64,000 bases of DNA from Variovorax ginsengisoli (GTDB lineage Bacteria > Pseudomonadota > Gammaproteobacteria > Burkholderiales > Burkholderiaceae_C), in NCBI RefSeq assembly GCF_030811835.1, contig NZ_JAUSRO010000016.1, positions 107,907 to 171,906 of the forward strand, written 5' to 3'. The notes below the pieces were generated by a model. The model saw only the letters and a program-made list of their open reading frames with translations, made no database searches and was not told the origin of the DNA. Within the stretch, counting starts at the first letter, position 1, and every line of letters begins with the position of its first letter. The position numbers were made by a program, and so were the translations under genes. Positions 47,878 to 56,923 of the stretch are shown piece by piece.

Positions 47878-50124
47878 ATGGCCTTCTCAAATCAAGCAAA
47901 TACAGCAGCGCAGTCGCAAGAAAATAGCGACGTCAATATTTCGGAATATATTGATATCGTCATCGACCATCGATGGTTGGTTGCATCAATAGCGTCGGCA
48001 TGCCTAATGCTGGGTATCGTATACGCGCTTCTTACAAAACCAGTTTATGAATCAAACTTGATGGTGCAAGTTGAGGATTCGGAAAAATCTGCAGGTAGTT
48101 TTTTAGGTGACGCCGCATCTAGTCTATTTGATGTGAAAACACCTGCCGCGGGTGAAATAGAAATTATTCGATCGCGCATGATTCTTGGTCAAGCGGTAGA
48201 GAATACTAAATTATATATTGATACCTCGCCTAGATACATCCCATTAATTGGTAGGTGGCTTGCGGGTCGTGCAAAAGAATTATCCGATCCAGGTATTTTT
48301 GGAGTGGGCGGATTCGTTTCTGGGACAGAAAGTATTTTAGTCCCTCGTTTCGATGTCCCGTCGGCTTTGGAGGCTTCCGAATTCACTTTGACTTCAGGAG
48401 CAAATGGTGAATTTACAATAACTCATCCTAAATTTGATCAAGAGATCAAGGGCAAAGTTGGTAGTCTAGTTCAACAAGATATTTCTGGCTTCGGAAAAAT
48501 TACCATTTTGGTTGGCGATATCAATGCTAAACAAGGCGCTAAATTTAATTTAACAAGAAATTCAAAACAGTTGACTTTGAACTCGCTCCAAGATGATATT
48601 AGAGTTATTGAAAAAGGGAAGCAATCCGGTGTTCTAGATGTCAGCTGGCAAAGCTCGAATAGCGAAAAACTTACGTTATTGCTGAACGAAATTGGTCGGT
48701 TGTATGTTCGTCAAAATATTGAGCGCAAAGCGGCCGAGGCTGAAAAAACTCTGGGGTTTTTGAGCACACAGCTTCCAGCATATAAAAGGCAGTTGGAGCA
48801 ATCGGAGGCGACTTACAATCAATATAGAAATGAAAAGGGAACTGTAAGCTTAGACGATGAAGCCAAAAATGCTTTAACGCAAATTGTCGATCTGCAATCA
48901 AAATTGCTTGAGGCCCAGCAAAAACGGCGCGATCTCGCTGAAAAATTCACGAATAAGCATCCAAGCATGCAGACAATAGATGGTCAGATTTCGGCGATTA
49001 ATGCAGATATAGCGGCAGTAAATTCTGGAATCAAAAAGTTGCCACTGCTACAGCAAGACACCGTGCGGATGGAGCGAGATATCAAGGTCAATACCGATCT
49101 TTATGTTTCCTTGTTAAATAGCTCGCTTCAAATGAACCTTGCCAAAGAGGGGAAGGTCGGGAATGTTCGAATTTTGGATGAGGCAATTGTCCCTGAATTA
49201 CCCGTGAAACCAAGGAAGTCTCTTGTTGCTTTGATGTCGCTTATTCTTGGCGGTTTCGCTGGAGTTGCGGTGGCAATAATTCGCAATTCTTTCTTTGGCG
49301 GCATAAATAACCCAAGCGAAATTGAGGCGCATACGGGACTTAATGTATATAGCACAATTCCTTTGAGCGCTAGACAGGTTGCAATCGACGGGGATATTAG
49401 GGCAAAACGCCCTGGCGTTCATTTGTTAATGAACTTTGCGCCAGATGATGCTGCAATAGAAAGTCTAAGAAGCTTAAGAACTGCTCTGCAGTTTGCGATG
49501 TTGGAAGCCCCGAACAATCGTGTTCTTGTGACTGGCGGAACTCCTGGTGTTGGTAAGAGCTTTATCTCGGGAAATTTTGCTGCTGTGGTGGCTAATACAG
49601 GCAAAAAAGTTCTACTGATTGACGCTGATTTACGCAAAGGCTATATAAATCAAGTTTTCTCAGTCGCTCGTACGAATGGGCTTTCAGAGTTGATAACTGG
49701 AAGTATTTCGCTCGAAAAAGCCGTTCGTCGTGAAGTTTTTCCTAATCTGGATTTGATCACCACTGGTGTCTTGCCCCCAAATCCAGCCGAACTTCTAATG
49801 AGTGACTCTTTTTCCGAAATTTTGAATCAGATGTCAGTTCAGTATGACTTCGTGATCATTGATACTGCTCCTGTTTTGGTCGCAGGCGACACATCAGCCG
49901 TTGCCCCTCATGCAGGCACAGTGCTACTGGTTGCGCGCGCAGATAAAACGCAGCTTGGCGAAATTAATGAAAGCGTTAAACGATTGGCACATGTGGGATG
50001 CGTAGTCAATGGGGTGATTTTGAACGCATTAGACATGACGCGTCGGCATTACGGGAGCTACGGATACAAATATGGCGCTTATAAATATACGACCTATAAA
50101 TACGGCGATGACAAAGCATCTTAA
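47878..50124 (+). CDS. wzc: Wzc: polysaccharide co-polymerase and tyrosine autokinase
   Basis: The 748-aa inner-membrane protein sets chain length and gates export. The N-terminal Wzz domain has membrane helices at about residues 35-55 and 440-460, with a periplasmic coiled-coil region between. The cytosolic BY-kinase domain has Walker A GGTPGVGKS (K560), Walker A' LLIDADLRKG and Walker B VIIDTAPVL. The tail, from about residue 722, has eight tyrosines in the pattern YGSYGYKYGAYKY, the autophosphorylation cluster. It starts immediately after wzb. Confidence 0.95.
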   Translation: MAFSNQANTAAQSQENSDVNISEYIDIVIDHRWLVASIASACLMLGIVYALLTKPVYESNLMVQVEDSEKSAGSFLGDAASSLFDVKTPAAGEIEIIRSRMILGQAVENTKLYIDTSPRYIPLIGRWLAGRAKELSDPGIFGVGGFVSGTESILVPRFDVPSALEASEFTLTSGANGEFTITHPKFDQEIKGKVGSLVQQDISGFGKITILVGDINAKQGAKFNLTRNSKQLTLNSLQDDIRVIEKGKQSGVLDVSWQSSNSEKLTLLLNEIGRLYVRQNIERKAAEAEKTLGFLSTQLPAYKRQLEQSEATYNQYRNEKGTVSLDDEAKNALTQIVDLQSKLLEAQQKRRDLAEKFTNKHPSMQTIDGQISAINADIAAVNSGIKKLPLLQQDTVRMERDIKVNTDLYVSLLNSSLQMNLAKEGKVGNVRILDEAIVPELPVKPRKSLVALMSLILGGFAGVAVAIIRNSFFGGINNPSEIEAHTGLNVYSTIPLSARQVAIDGDIRAKRPGVHLLMNFAPDDAAIESLRSLRTALQFAMLEAPNNRVLVTGGTPGVGKSFISGNFAAVVANTGKKVLLIDADLRKGYINQVFSVARTNGLSELITGSISLEKAVRREVFPNLDLITTGVLPPNPAELLMSDSFSEILNQMSVQYDFVIIDTAPVLVAGDTSAVAPHAGTVLLVARADKTQLGEINESVKRLAHVGCVVNGVILNALDMTRRHYGSYGYKYGAYKYTTYKYGDDKAS

Positions 50125-50155
50125 ATTTAAGAGCATAAAAAGAAGATGCTTTTTT
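50113..50155 (+). terminator. Probable rho-independent terminator after wzc
   Basis: AAAGCATCTT (50113-50122, including the wzc stop) pairs perfectly with AAGATGCTTT (50143-50152), followed by six T residues (50150-50155). The 20-base loop is long, so it may be partial. The arms share a core with a second inverted repeat downstream, which may compete for pairing. Confidence 0.5.
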
Positions 50156-50258
50156 GATTCGTAAAAATTTTCGTTTTATAAGCTCTAAGAACACCAAGCA
50201 TCGTTGTTACTGTTTGTAAATATGTTGAGCTCTCGATCAAAACTAAGAGATGCTTGGT
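50113..50258 (+). repeat. Four mutually complementary repeat arms between wzc and the second initiating transferase
   Basis: The 7-mer AAGCATC occurs at 50114-50120 and 50196-50202, and its complement GATGCTT at 50145-50151 and 50249-50255. The outer pair extends to ACCAAGCATC (50193-50202) and GATGCTTGGT (50249-50258), a perfect 10-bp match with a 46-base loop. The last arm ends one base before the AGGAG ribosome site (50260-50264) of the next gene. The arms can pair in alternative ways, so a terminator/antiterminator or translation switch is conceivable. Confidence 0.55.
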
Positions 50259-50270
50259 CAGGAGTAGTTG

Positions 50271-51005
50271 ATGAAAAAAAAAATCGTTTCAAAATCAGAG
50301 GATGCTATGTCTATGGCTGAAATTTCAGTAAATAACCGTGGTGAGAATGAAGAGTTCAATGGACTCGTTTCATCACCCCGTGCGCATTCCGCTTCTTTGG
50401 TCATCATGAAGCGAGTCGTTGATATCCTCGCGGCAATATTTTTCTTCGCTGCTTTTGGATGGCTTTATCTTCTAATCTGGTTGCTTGTTTTGCTTACTTC
50501 CGGTGCACCGGGAATTTACTCACAGCCGAGATATGGAAAAGGCGGGCGCGTGTTTAAATTGTATAAGTTTCGATCAATGGTGAGTAACTCACAAGAAATC
50601 TTAAACGAGTACTTGCGCACAGACGAAAATGCAAGACAGCAATGGGCTAAATTTCAAAAGCTTGAAAAAGACCCGAGAATTACAAAGTTTGGAGCCTTAA
50701 TCCGAAAAACTAGTTTGGACGAGCTTCCTCAATTTTGGAATGTACTGATCGGTGATATGAGCGTAGTCGGGCCACGGCCATGCATGCTGGACCAGAAAAA
50801 TTTATATGGCAACTCTTGGAATCACTATTGCGCCGTTCGGCCAGGAGTAACAGGTTTGTGGCAGGTGAGCGGTCGAAATACTGTTAGCTATAGCCGGCGT
50901 GTTGCTCTTGACGTTCGGTACGTCGAAAGGCTGTCAATCCGCCAAGATGCATACATTTTCTTGAAAACTATTTGGGTTGTTGCCACCGGGCACGGATCAA
51001 AATGA
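50271..51005 (+). CDS. Initiating sugar-1-phosphate transferase, WbaP/polyprenyl type (cluster B)
   Basis: The 244-aa enzyme is built like the cluster A paralogue (20512-21234): one membrane hairpin (ILAAIFFFAAFGWLYLLIWLLVLL), KFRSM, DPRITKFGALIRKTSLDELP, VLIGDMSVVGPRP and TGLWQVSGRN. It transfers a sugar phosphate to undecaprenyl phosphate to begin the cluster B repeat unit. AGGAG at 50260-50264 supports the ATG at 50271; TTG 50268 is just upstream. Two such enzymes indicate two separate polymers. Confidence 0.92.
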   Translation: MKKKIVSKSEDAMSMAEISVNNRGENEEFNGLVSSPRAHSASLVIMKRVVDILAAIFFFAAFGWLYLLIWLLVLLTSGAPGIYSQPRYGKGGRVFKLYKFRSMVSNSQEILNEYLRTDENARQQWAKFQKLEKDPRITKFGALIRKTSLDELPQFWNVLIGDMSVVGPRPCMLDQKNLYGNSWNHYCAVRPGVTGLWQVSGRNTVSYSRRVALDVRYVERLSIRQDAYIFLKTIWVVATGHGSK

Positions 51006-51076
51006 AAAAGAGCAATGCATAGATATTTCTTTGCAAGATGCTCATAAAGAATTTATATATTTTAAGTTGATGCATT

Positions 51077-52243
51077 ATGAAAATTGCTGTCGCTGGAACT
51101 GGTTATGTTGGATTATCTAATGCAGTACTGCTTTCTCAAAATAATGAGGTCGTTGCTTTAGATATCGTTCCGGAAAAAGTTCAACTCTTGAATGCTAGAG
51201 TAAGTCCGATTATTGATGTCGAAATAGAAGATTATTTAAAAAATAAAGAGTTAAATCTACGCGCAACGCTTGACATGCATGAAGCGTACGAGGGTGCAAG
51301 CTATGTAATCATTGCAACGCCAACTGACTATGACGTTGAGCAGGATTTCTTTAATACTAAATCAGTAGAGGCGGTTATTCGTGATGTCAAACGAATAAAC
51401 CCTAATGCGGTAATGATTATTAAGTCTACCGTTCCTGTTGGTTACACCGCCCGTGTTCGAAAAGAATTCGAAACTGATAATATCATTTTCTCCCCGGAAT
51501 TTCTGAGAGAGGGAAAGGCCTTATATGACAACTTGCATCCCAGTCGAATTATTGTAGGTGAACGCTCTACGCGAGCGGAGATTTTTGCTAAATTGTTGCA
51601 GGAAGGAGCAATAAAGAAAAATATTCCTACGCTGTTTACCGTGTCTACAGAGGCGGAAGCAGTTAAGTTGTTTTCAAATACATACTTAGCGATGCGTGTT
51701 GCTTATTTCAATGAGCTCGATACGTATGCTGCAACACACAATTTGGATTCTCGCCAGATTATTGAAGGTGTGTGCCTTGATCCCCGTATTGGTAATCATT
51801 ACAACAATCCTTCGTTCGGGTATGGAGGGTATTGTTTGCCAAAAGACACGAAACAATTGTTGGCGAATTACAAGCAGGTTCCTCAGAATCTAATAAATGC
51901 TATTGTTCAATCTAATAGCACGCGAAAAGATTTTATTGCCAAAGATATAATTTCGAGAAACCCCAAAGTTGTCGGCATTTATCGATTGATAATGAAAACG
52001 GGGTCGGACAATTTCAGAGCATCGAGTGTCCAAGGCGTCATGAAAAGATTAAAGGCAAAAGGCATCCAAGTCATTCTTTATGAACCTGCGTTGGCCGAGT
52101 CGAATTTTTTTGGATCCGAAGTAATTGCGGACTTAAATGAATTCAAATCTTCTTCGGATGTTATTGTCGCCAACAGGGTTACCGATGATTTGACTGATGT
52201 AGGCGGAAAAATCTACACTCGCGATCTCTTTTTTGATAACTAG
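51077..52243 (+). CDS. ugd: UDP-glucose 6-dehydrogenase
   Basis: The 388-aa enzyme oxidises UDP-glucose twice to UDP-glucuronic acid. It has the NAD motif AGTGYVGLSNAVLL, IIKSTVPVGYT and FSPEFLREGKALYDNLHPSRIIVG, with catalytic C253 in FGYGGYCLPKDTK. Length (388) is the same as the enterobacterial Ugd type. It should supply glucuronic acid, so the cluster B polymer is likely acidic. It stands between the initiating transferase and the flippase and may be transcribed with them. The 70-bp gap before it is AT-rich. Confidence 0.95.
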   Translation: MKIAVAGTGYVGLSNAVLLSQNNEVVALDIVPEKVQLLNARVSPIIDVEIEDYLKNKELNLRATLDMHEAYEGASYVIIATPTDYDVEQDFFNTKSVEAVIRDVKRINPNAVMIIKSTVPVGYTARVRKEFETDNIIFSPEFLREGKALYDNLHPSRIIVGERSTRAEIFAKLLQEGAIKKNIPTLFTVSTEAEAVKLFSNTYLAMRVAYFNELDTYAATHNLDSRQIIEGVCLDPRIGNHYNNPSFGYGGYCLPKDTKQLLANYKQVPQNLINAIVQSNSTRKDFIAKDIISRNPKVVGIYRLIMKTGSDNFRASSVQGVMKRLKAKGIQVILYEPALAESNFFGSEVIADLNEFKSSSDVIVANRVTDDLTDVGGKIYTRDLFFDN

Positions 52244-52247
52244 CCAA

Positions 52248-53471
52248 ATGGCGTCGGTCAAAAAAAACATCTCCTTTTTGTTGTTTTTGCATTGCACAAA
52301 TTACGTATTTCCTCTTCTTTTGCTGCCGTATCTGGTACGCACGCTGGGCGCCAAAGAATATGGAATTTACTCGATGGCAGTGGCATTTATTCAGTATTTC
52401 AATGTGCTGACGGATTACGGATATAACTTGTCTGCAACCAGAGAAATATCTCTGGTGCGGCAGGATAGAAAAACTGTATCCCAAATATACTGGACAACTA
52501 TTTTTTCGAAGTTAATAATATTTTCTATCGGAATAGTTGTCTTGTTTCCTTTTCTTTTTTTCATTAATTTGAAGAGTCAAGAAATCATCGTAATTGGAAT
52601 ATGCATAACTGGCGTACTCGGAAATATATTTTATCCAATATGGTATTTTCAGGGCACCGAGAAAATGTTGCCCATGTCCGTAATTACGGGGATTTCAAGA
52701 TTCTTAGTGCTTTTATTAACGTTTGTAGTGGTTTCAACCGCTGCTGATACTAATAACGCAGTTTTTGTTTTTGGGTTGGCTTATATAATTCCGGCTGTAT
52801 ATCTTAATTTGAATTTAATTCTTAAGAAGGAAGTGGTTTTTTATATTCCGTCTCCTCTTGAGGTTTGGGCAAGTATTAAGGGCAGCTCTTCATTATTTTT
52901 GGCAAATTTCGCAATTACTTTTTATACAAGCATTAATGTATTCGTGGTGGGGCATTGGACCGGAGCCGTTGCGGCTGGAAATTATTACGCGGCAGATCGC
53001 TTGAAATTTGCGCTGCAGAACTTTATGTCCCCCATTTCGCAAGCAATATACCCGCGGTTCTGTGCTGTAGATGATGCTGGCAAGCTGATTCTTTTGAAAA
53101 GATATGGGACTGTATTTTTTGCATTTGCTTTTTTTATCGGCTTAGCAATGTGGCTATTAGGAGAATATGTTGTTAGCCGATACCTAGGCGTAAATGCCGG
53201 AAGTGCCCCATTTTATTTTAAATTGATGGCCCCGTATATTCCGGTTATTGCTGTCGGGATTATTTTTGGTCACTGGTGGCTCGCTGCTCGCGGGAATGGT
53301 TCGAAATTGAGTATTTTGTACGTGGGTGGTGCAATTTTGCATATGACGTATTTGTTTCCACTGCTTAATAGGTTTGGGGTCACGGGAGTGATATTTGCAA
53401 CATTCGCTACTCAATGCTTAATTGTCGTAGGGATGATTTATGCGTTTTGGAAAAGCTTTGAAAAAAAGTAA
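52248..53471 (+). CDS. Polysaccharide flippase, Wzx (cluster B)
   Basis: The 407-aa protein has about twelve hydrophobic segments and a start typical of the PST/RfbX flippase family: LLLLPYLVRTLGAKEYGIYSMAVAF, then DYGYNLSATREISLVR. It should turn the lipid-linked repeat unit into the periplasm for the Wzy-like polymerase encoded at 54570. The ATG at 52248 is preferred over TTG 52233, which overlaps ugd. It overlaps the next gene by 32 bp. Confidence 0.9.
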   Translation: MASVKKNISFLLFLHCTNYVFPLLLLPYLVRTLGAKEYGIYSMAVAFIQYFNVLTDYGYNLSATREISLVRQDRKTVSQIYWTTIFSKLIIFSIGIVVLFPFLFFINLKSQEIIVIGICITGVLGNIFYPIWYFQGTEKMLPMSVITGISRFLVLLLTFVVVSTAADTNNAVFVFGLAYIIPAVYLNLNLILKKEVVFYIPSPLEVWASIKGSSSLFLANFAITFYTSINVFVVGHWTGAVAAGNYYAADRLKFALQNFMSPISQAIYPRFCAVDDAGKLILLKRYGTVFFAFAFFIGLAMWLLGEYVVSRYLGVNAGSAPFYFKLMAPYIPVIAVGIIFGHWWLAARGNGSKLSILYVGGAILHMTYLFPLLNRFGVTGVIFATFATQCLIVVGMIYAFWKSFEKK

Positions 53472-54552
53472 ACTGTATATAGTCCATCAAAATGGCGCGC
53501 CCGCACATTATTTGGCAGCCGCATATCTTTTTGAGCAACTTGCCTCCGATGTGGTTTATATTGAGTTTTCAATTTTAAGAAAGCTAGGGAAAGCACTTCT
53601 TGTTGAACGAAATTTAAAATCTTTGAGGCGAGCCCTTCGAAATGCCATGCTTTTAGGGCTTTGGTTTTTGTTTCCTGGTCTTTTGAAGCGGCATAAAGTG
53701 ATATTGGGTGTTGCGCCGCTGGATTGGAGAGTTTTTTTTCTTAGTCGAATTTTCAAAAAAACTGATTTAATTTACCACACTTCTTGGAATATCTGGGATG
53801 GAACTCGATTTCCTTTTGGAATGAATCGGTTCTCTCCTGTGTTAAAGAAAATTTGGCTCTTTTTTCTGAGATATCGAGTTCATAAAATTGCTGTTGTGAC
53901 GCCACTTTGCGCTGAAAGTATCGCGCAATTTATCAAACCGTCTAAGAAGGAAATTGCTACGGTCTTTCACTCATATGACGATTTTTTTTCGTATGATGAG
54001 AATTTTAAAGAGAAGTCGCTGACAAATTTAAGAGTAATTTATGCCGGTAGATTAATTGAGAGTAAGGGCATAGATAAGATAATTGACTTGGCTAGAGTTT
54101 TTCCTGATATTGATTTCTGCTTTATAGGGAAAGGTGAATTGGTTGCAAAGGTGGAATCGTGCTCATTGCCTAATGTTAAGTACAAAGGCTTCATCTCAAA
54201 TGTTAAGTTAATGGCTAACTTATTTCGACAGAGTGATGTTATTTTGTTGCCTTCCATGAGAAGAAAAAATTGGGAAGAGCTATTTGGAATATCTCTAATC
54301 GAGGCAATGGCTTGTGGGTGCATTCCCGTCGTTACAGATCATGTCGGTCCAAAGCTAATTCTCGAGAATAGTGAATTGAGTGATCTTGTTTTTAGTGAAG
54401 AAGATTTTTTCGTTAATGCCAGCAATTGCTTACGTCGCTGGCAGTTGTATCCGGATGAGCTTAGATTGAGAAAGCTGGCTTCATCGGAGGTTGCAAGAAA
54501 GTATTCAAAATCTAACATATCAAAGATTTGGAAAAATCTTTTATTTAATTAG
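53440..54552 (+). CDS. Family 4 glycosyltransferase (cluster B)
   Basis: The 370-aa GT-B enzyme has the donor-domain signature VIYAGRLIESKGIDKII and the E-x7-E-like motif ELFGISLIEAMACGCIPV. Its N-terminal acceptor domain starts LYIVHQNGAPAHYLAAAYL and contains a hydrophobic patch. It starts inside the end of the flippase gene (32-bp overlap), indicating tight coupling. Donor sugar unknown. Confidence 0.83.
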   Translation: MRFGKALKKSKLYIVHQNGAPAHYLAAAYLFEQLASDVVYIEFSILRKLGKALLVERNLKSLRRALRNAMLLGLWFLFPGLLKRHKVILGVAPLDWRVFFLSRIFKKTDLIYHTSWNIWDGTRFPFGMNRFSPVLKKIWLFFLRYRVHKIAVVTPLCAESIAQFIKPSKKEIATVFHSYDDFFSYDENFKEKSLTNLRVIYAGRLIESKGIDKIIDLARVFPDIDFCFIGKGELVAKVESCSLPNVKYKGFISNVKLMANLFRQSDVILLPSMRRKNWEELFGISLIEAMACGCIPVVTDHVGPKLILENSELSDLVFSEEDFFVNASNCLRRWQLYPDELRLRKLASSEVARKYSKSNISKIWKNLLFN

Positions 54553-54569
54553 AAATATCAAGGGAAACG

Positions 54570-55847
54570 ATGATTCGTTTGATTTATTGGGTTCCTTTGA
54601 TTGTTGCTCTGGGAACTCTCTTCGGATATTTTGGTGCCACACTTAGCACTACAGTTTTCTTGTTTTTATTAATATTAATGTTTGTGGTTTTTGATTTGGT
54701 ATCAAAAGCCATTTTCTTTTCCAAGCAAGGCGATGACAGGTTAATTGCGCTCGCATGTGGAGTTCTCATAGTTCTGTCAGTGATAGCTTTCTTTGTGTAT
54801 CTAATCCGTCCAGGTGTTACATATCCATCAAAGTACGAGGGATATACATTAATCACGGCATTTAATAGTTTTTTTCCATTAATTTGGATTTCGCTATTTT
54901 CTAATAAACGTGATAATGATTTGGATCGTTGCCTCAAATTCATTTCCGTTTATGTTTTTGGCATTGATTTGTTGATTAGTGCTTTTCAAATCTATTACGT
55001 TACCTTCGTTGACCCGTCAGGCGGTATTTTTTCTACTAATCAGCGACTTAATTCTATTGAATTCGATGGAACGTATCGTCTTACTGGAATATTCCAAAGT
55101 GGCCAGGATCACGGATTTTTTCTCGTCACTTGCTTAGGTCTGCTTTGGGCGGCGGGATATGCAAGAGGTATTTTCAGTGTCTTAGTTGCGATCGCAGTTG
55201 GCGTTTGTGTTTATTACACATATACACGAACGATCTATTTGATATTTCTTTTGATGGTGTCAGTTATTTTGGTATACCAAATTAAGTCAATGGCTGGAAA
55301 GGGGAAGTTGGGCGCTCTTCTTTTTCTGCTGCTTGGAGCTTTATTTGTTATCGGGTTGTTTTTTGCATTAGATTTCTTTTATAGTTTCAATTACGCATCC
55401 AATGCTATTTTCAACACCCAAACACTCGATAGTAGACAGATGTCTTGGGCTTATTATTTCAATGCCGTCGAAAATAATTTAATGTCTTTGGTCTTCGGTC
55501 TTTTGTTGATGCAAAGCGGATTTAATATATTGGAATATACGCCTCCTTTGATCGATAATTTTTTCTTCGCCTCGATTTTGTTTGCCGGTATCCCGTTCTT
55601 GGTTGCGTATTTGATTTTTTACGCACTTTTATTTAGAGGGTATGCCGGAGGTTTTTTAAAAAGTCGCGATCGAAATGTAATTCGATTTTCGATTTTTGGA
55701 GTTGTCCTCGTGGTTGCTACACTTATTGCTGGTTACGCGACACCGATTTGGGATAACTATACAAATGGACTTTTCGGCGGCCTTGCATTGTTAGTTGCAT
55801 ACAAAAAGATGCGTTTGCTAAGAATTAAGCCGCTGGCTGCGATTTAG
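54570..55847 (+). CDS. Wzy-like polysaccharide polymerase (cluster B)
   Basis: The 425-aa protein has about ten or more hydrophobic segments with a mid-protein hydrophilic stretch (about residues 275-300) and little else. It sits after a flippase and a glycosyltransferase gene, and cluster B has Wzc and Wzx, so a Wzy polymerase is expected here. YRLTGIFQSGQDHGFF resembles the loop seen in O-antigen polymerase/ligase proteins. AAGGGAAACG before the ATG may be the ribosome site. The name rests on topology and position. Confidence 0.75.
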   Translation: MIRLIYWVPLIVALGTLFGYFGATLSTTVFLFLLILMFVVFDLVSKAIFFSKQGDDRLIALACGVLIVLSVIAFFVYLIRPGVTYPSKYEGYTLITAFNSFFPLIWISLFSNKRDNDLDRCLKFISVYVFGIDLLISAFQIYYVTFVDPSGGIFSTNQRLNSIEFDGTYRLTGIFQSGQDHGFFLVTCLGLLWAAGYARGIFSVLVAIAVGVCVYYTYTRTIYLIFLLMVSVILVYQIKSMAGKGKLGALLFLLLGALFVIGLFFALDFFYSFNYASNAIFNTQTLDSRQMSWAYYFNAVENNLMSLVFGLLLMQSGFNILEYTPPLIDNFFFASILFAGIPFLVAYLIFYALLFRGYAGGFLKSRDRNVIRFSIFGVVLVVATLIAGYATPIWDNYTNGLFGGLALLVAYKKMRLLRIKPLAAI

Positions 55848-55999
55848 CGGCTTTAAAATTCTTTGGTGTATTTGTAGTGTGCAATTATTTTGCAAGAGGT
55901 GTTTTTTAAATTTCTTTGATGAAATAATTTCATCCGGGTGTTTCCTTGTGTTTTCAATTTGATGCATGGCTGCACCTGATTGTTTATGGAGTTTATTTC

Positions 56000-56914
56000 G
56001 TGTTCAATGTTGTTATAGTTAACTGGAATGGTTTGCAATTCTGCAAAGACTTGTTCGAAGATATATCCAAGATTTCGGATGAACTGTTTTTGCGATGTAT
56101 CGTTGTCGATAATGCTTCTTCTGATGGAAGTGTTGAATTTATTCGGGAAAACTACCCAAAAATAAATCTCATAACTTCAAATGAGAATTTGGGCTATGCG
56201 AAAGGTAATAATATTGGACTTCGCCATTGCACGGAAGACTATGTTTTTCTTCTGAATAACGATACCAGAATTGCCGATAAAGATTTTTTTAAAAAAATAA
56301 TTTCTTTTTTGGAGAAGAATCCGTCGATAGGTGCGATGACGCCAACCTTAGTTCTTCCTGATGGAAGACTTCAGACGGGTGCATGCGGATTTGATAAGGG
56401 CTTAATTTCTTACGTCGCGCATTTTTTCTTTCTGTCTAAGATTAGTATTAAATATTTTCCGCCGTTATATTTGGATCAACGTGTTTGTATTGCCTCTGGC
56501 AAGGAGACGTTGGTTGATTGGGTATCGGGCGCATGCCTTGTTGCAAGGAGAGATGTCCTTGTCAAAGTGGGCGGTGTTCCTAGTGATTACTTTATGTATG
56601 CGGAAGACATAAAACTATGCAGGAACATTAAGCAGATTGGATATTCTGTGGCCTATTTCCCTGGGGCAAAGCTCATGCATATCCATGGTGGATCTGAAAC
56701 GGAAAAAAGCACCAAGACTCGATGGATTACCTCAACTTTGAGTGAGTATGAGCAGCGAGAGGGTAGTGGGGCAAAGAAAATTGCACAAATGATATTTTTT
56801 CTTGGCTTTCTTGCTAGATCGTTTATTTATTATTGGCTTTATCTGTTTTCTCGAAAAAATAGATTTAAAGTCGCTGGGAAGAAGATGTGGATGTATGCTA
56901 TGGCGAGTTTGTAG
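56000..56914 (+). CDS. Family 2 glycosyltransferase, rhamnosyltransferase-like (cluster B)
   Basis: The 304-aa GT-A enzyme starts MFNVVIVNWNGLQFCKDLF. It has VVDNASSDGSVEFI, NENLGYAKGNNIGL, the metal motif FLLNNDTRI and a later DWVSGACLVARRDV. A GTG at 56000 with GGAG 8 bases upstream (55988-55991) gives the normal family start. A TTG at 55946 would add an odd hydrophobic extension. Membrane-associated C-terminus (about 270-290). The sequence group includes rhamnosyltransferases. About 150 bp of AT-rich DNA precede it, with no gene seen. Confidence 0.88.
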   Translation: MFNVVIVNWNGLQFCKDLFEDISKISDELFLRCIVVDNASSDGSVEFIRENYPKINLITSNENLGYAKGNNIGLRHCTEDYVFLLNNDTRIADKDFFKKIISFLEKNPSIGAMTPTLVLPDGRLQTGACGFDKGLISYVAHFFFLSKISIKYFPPLYLDQRVCIASGKETLVDWVSGACLVARRDVLVKVGGVPSDYFMYAEDIKLCRNIKQIGYSVAYFPGAKLMHIHGGSETEKSTKTRWITSTLSEYEQREGSGAKKIAQMIFFLGFLARSFIYYWLYLFSRKNRFKVAGKKMWMYAMASL

Positions 56915-56923
56915 GATGAAGAA

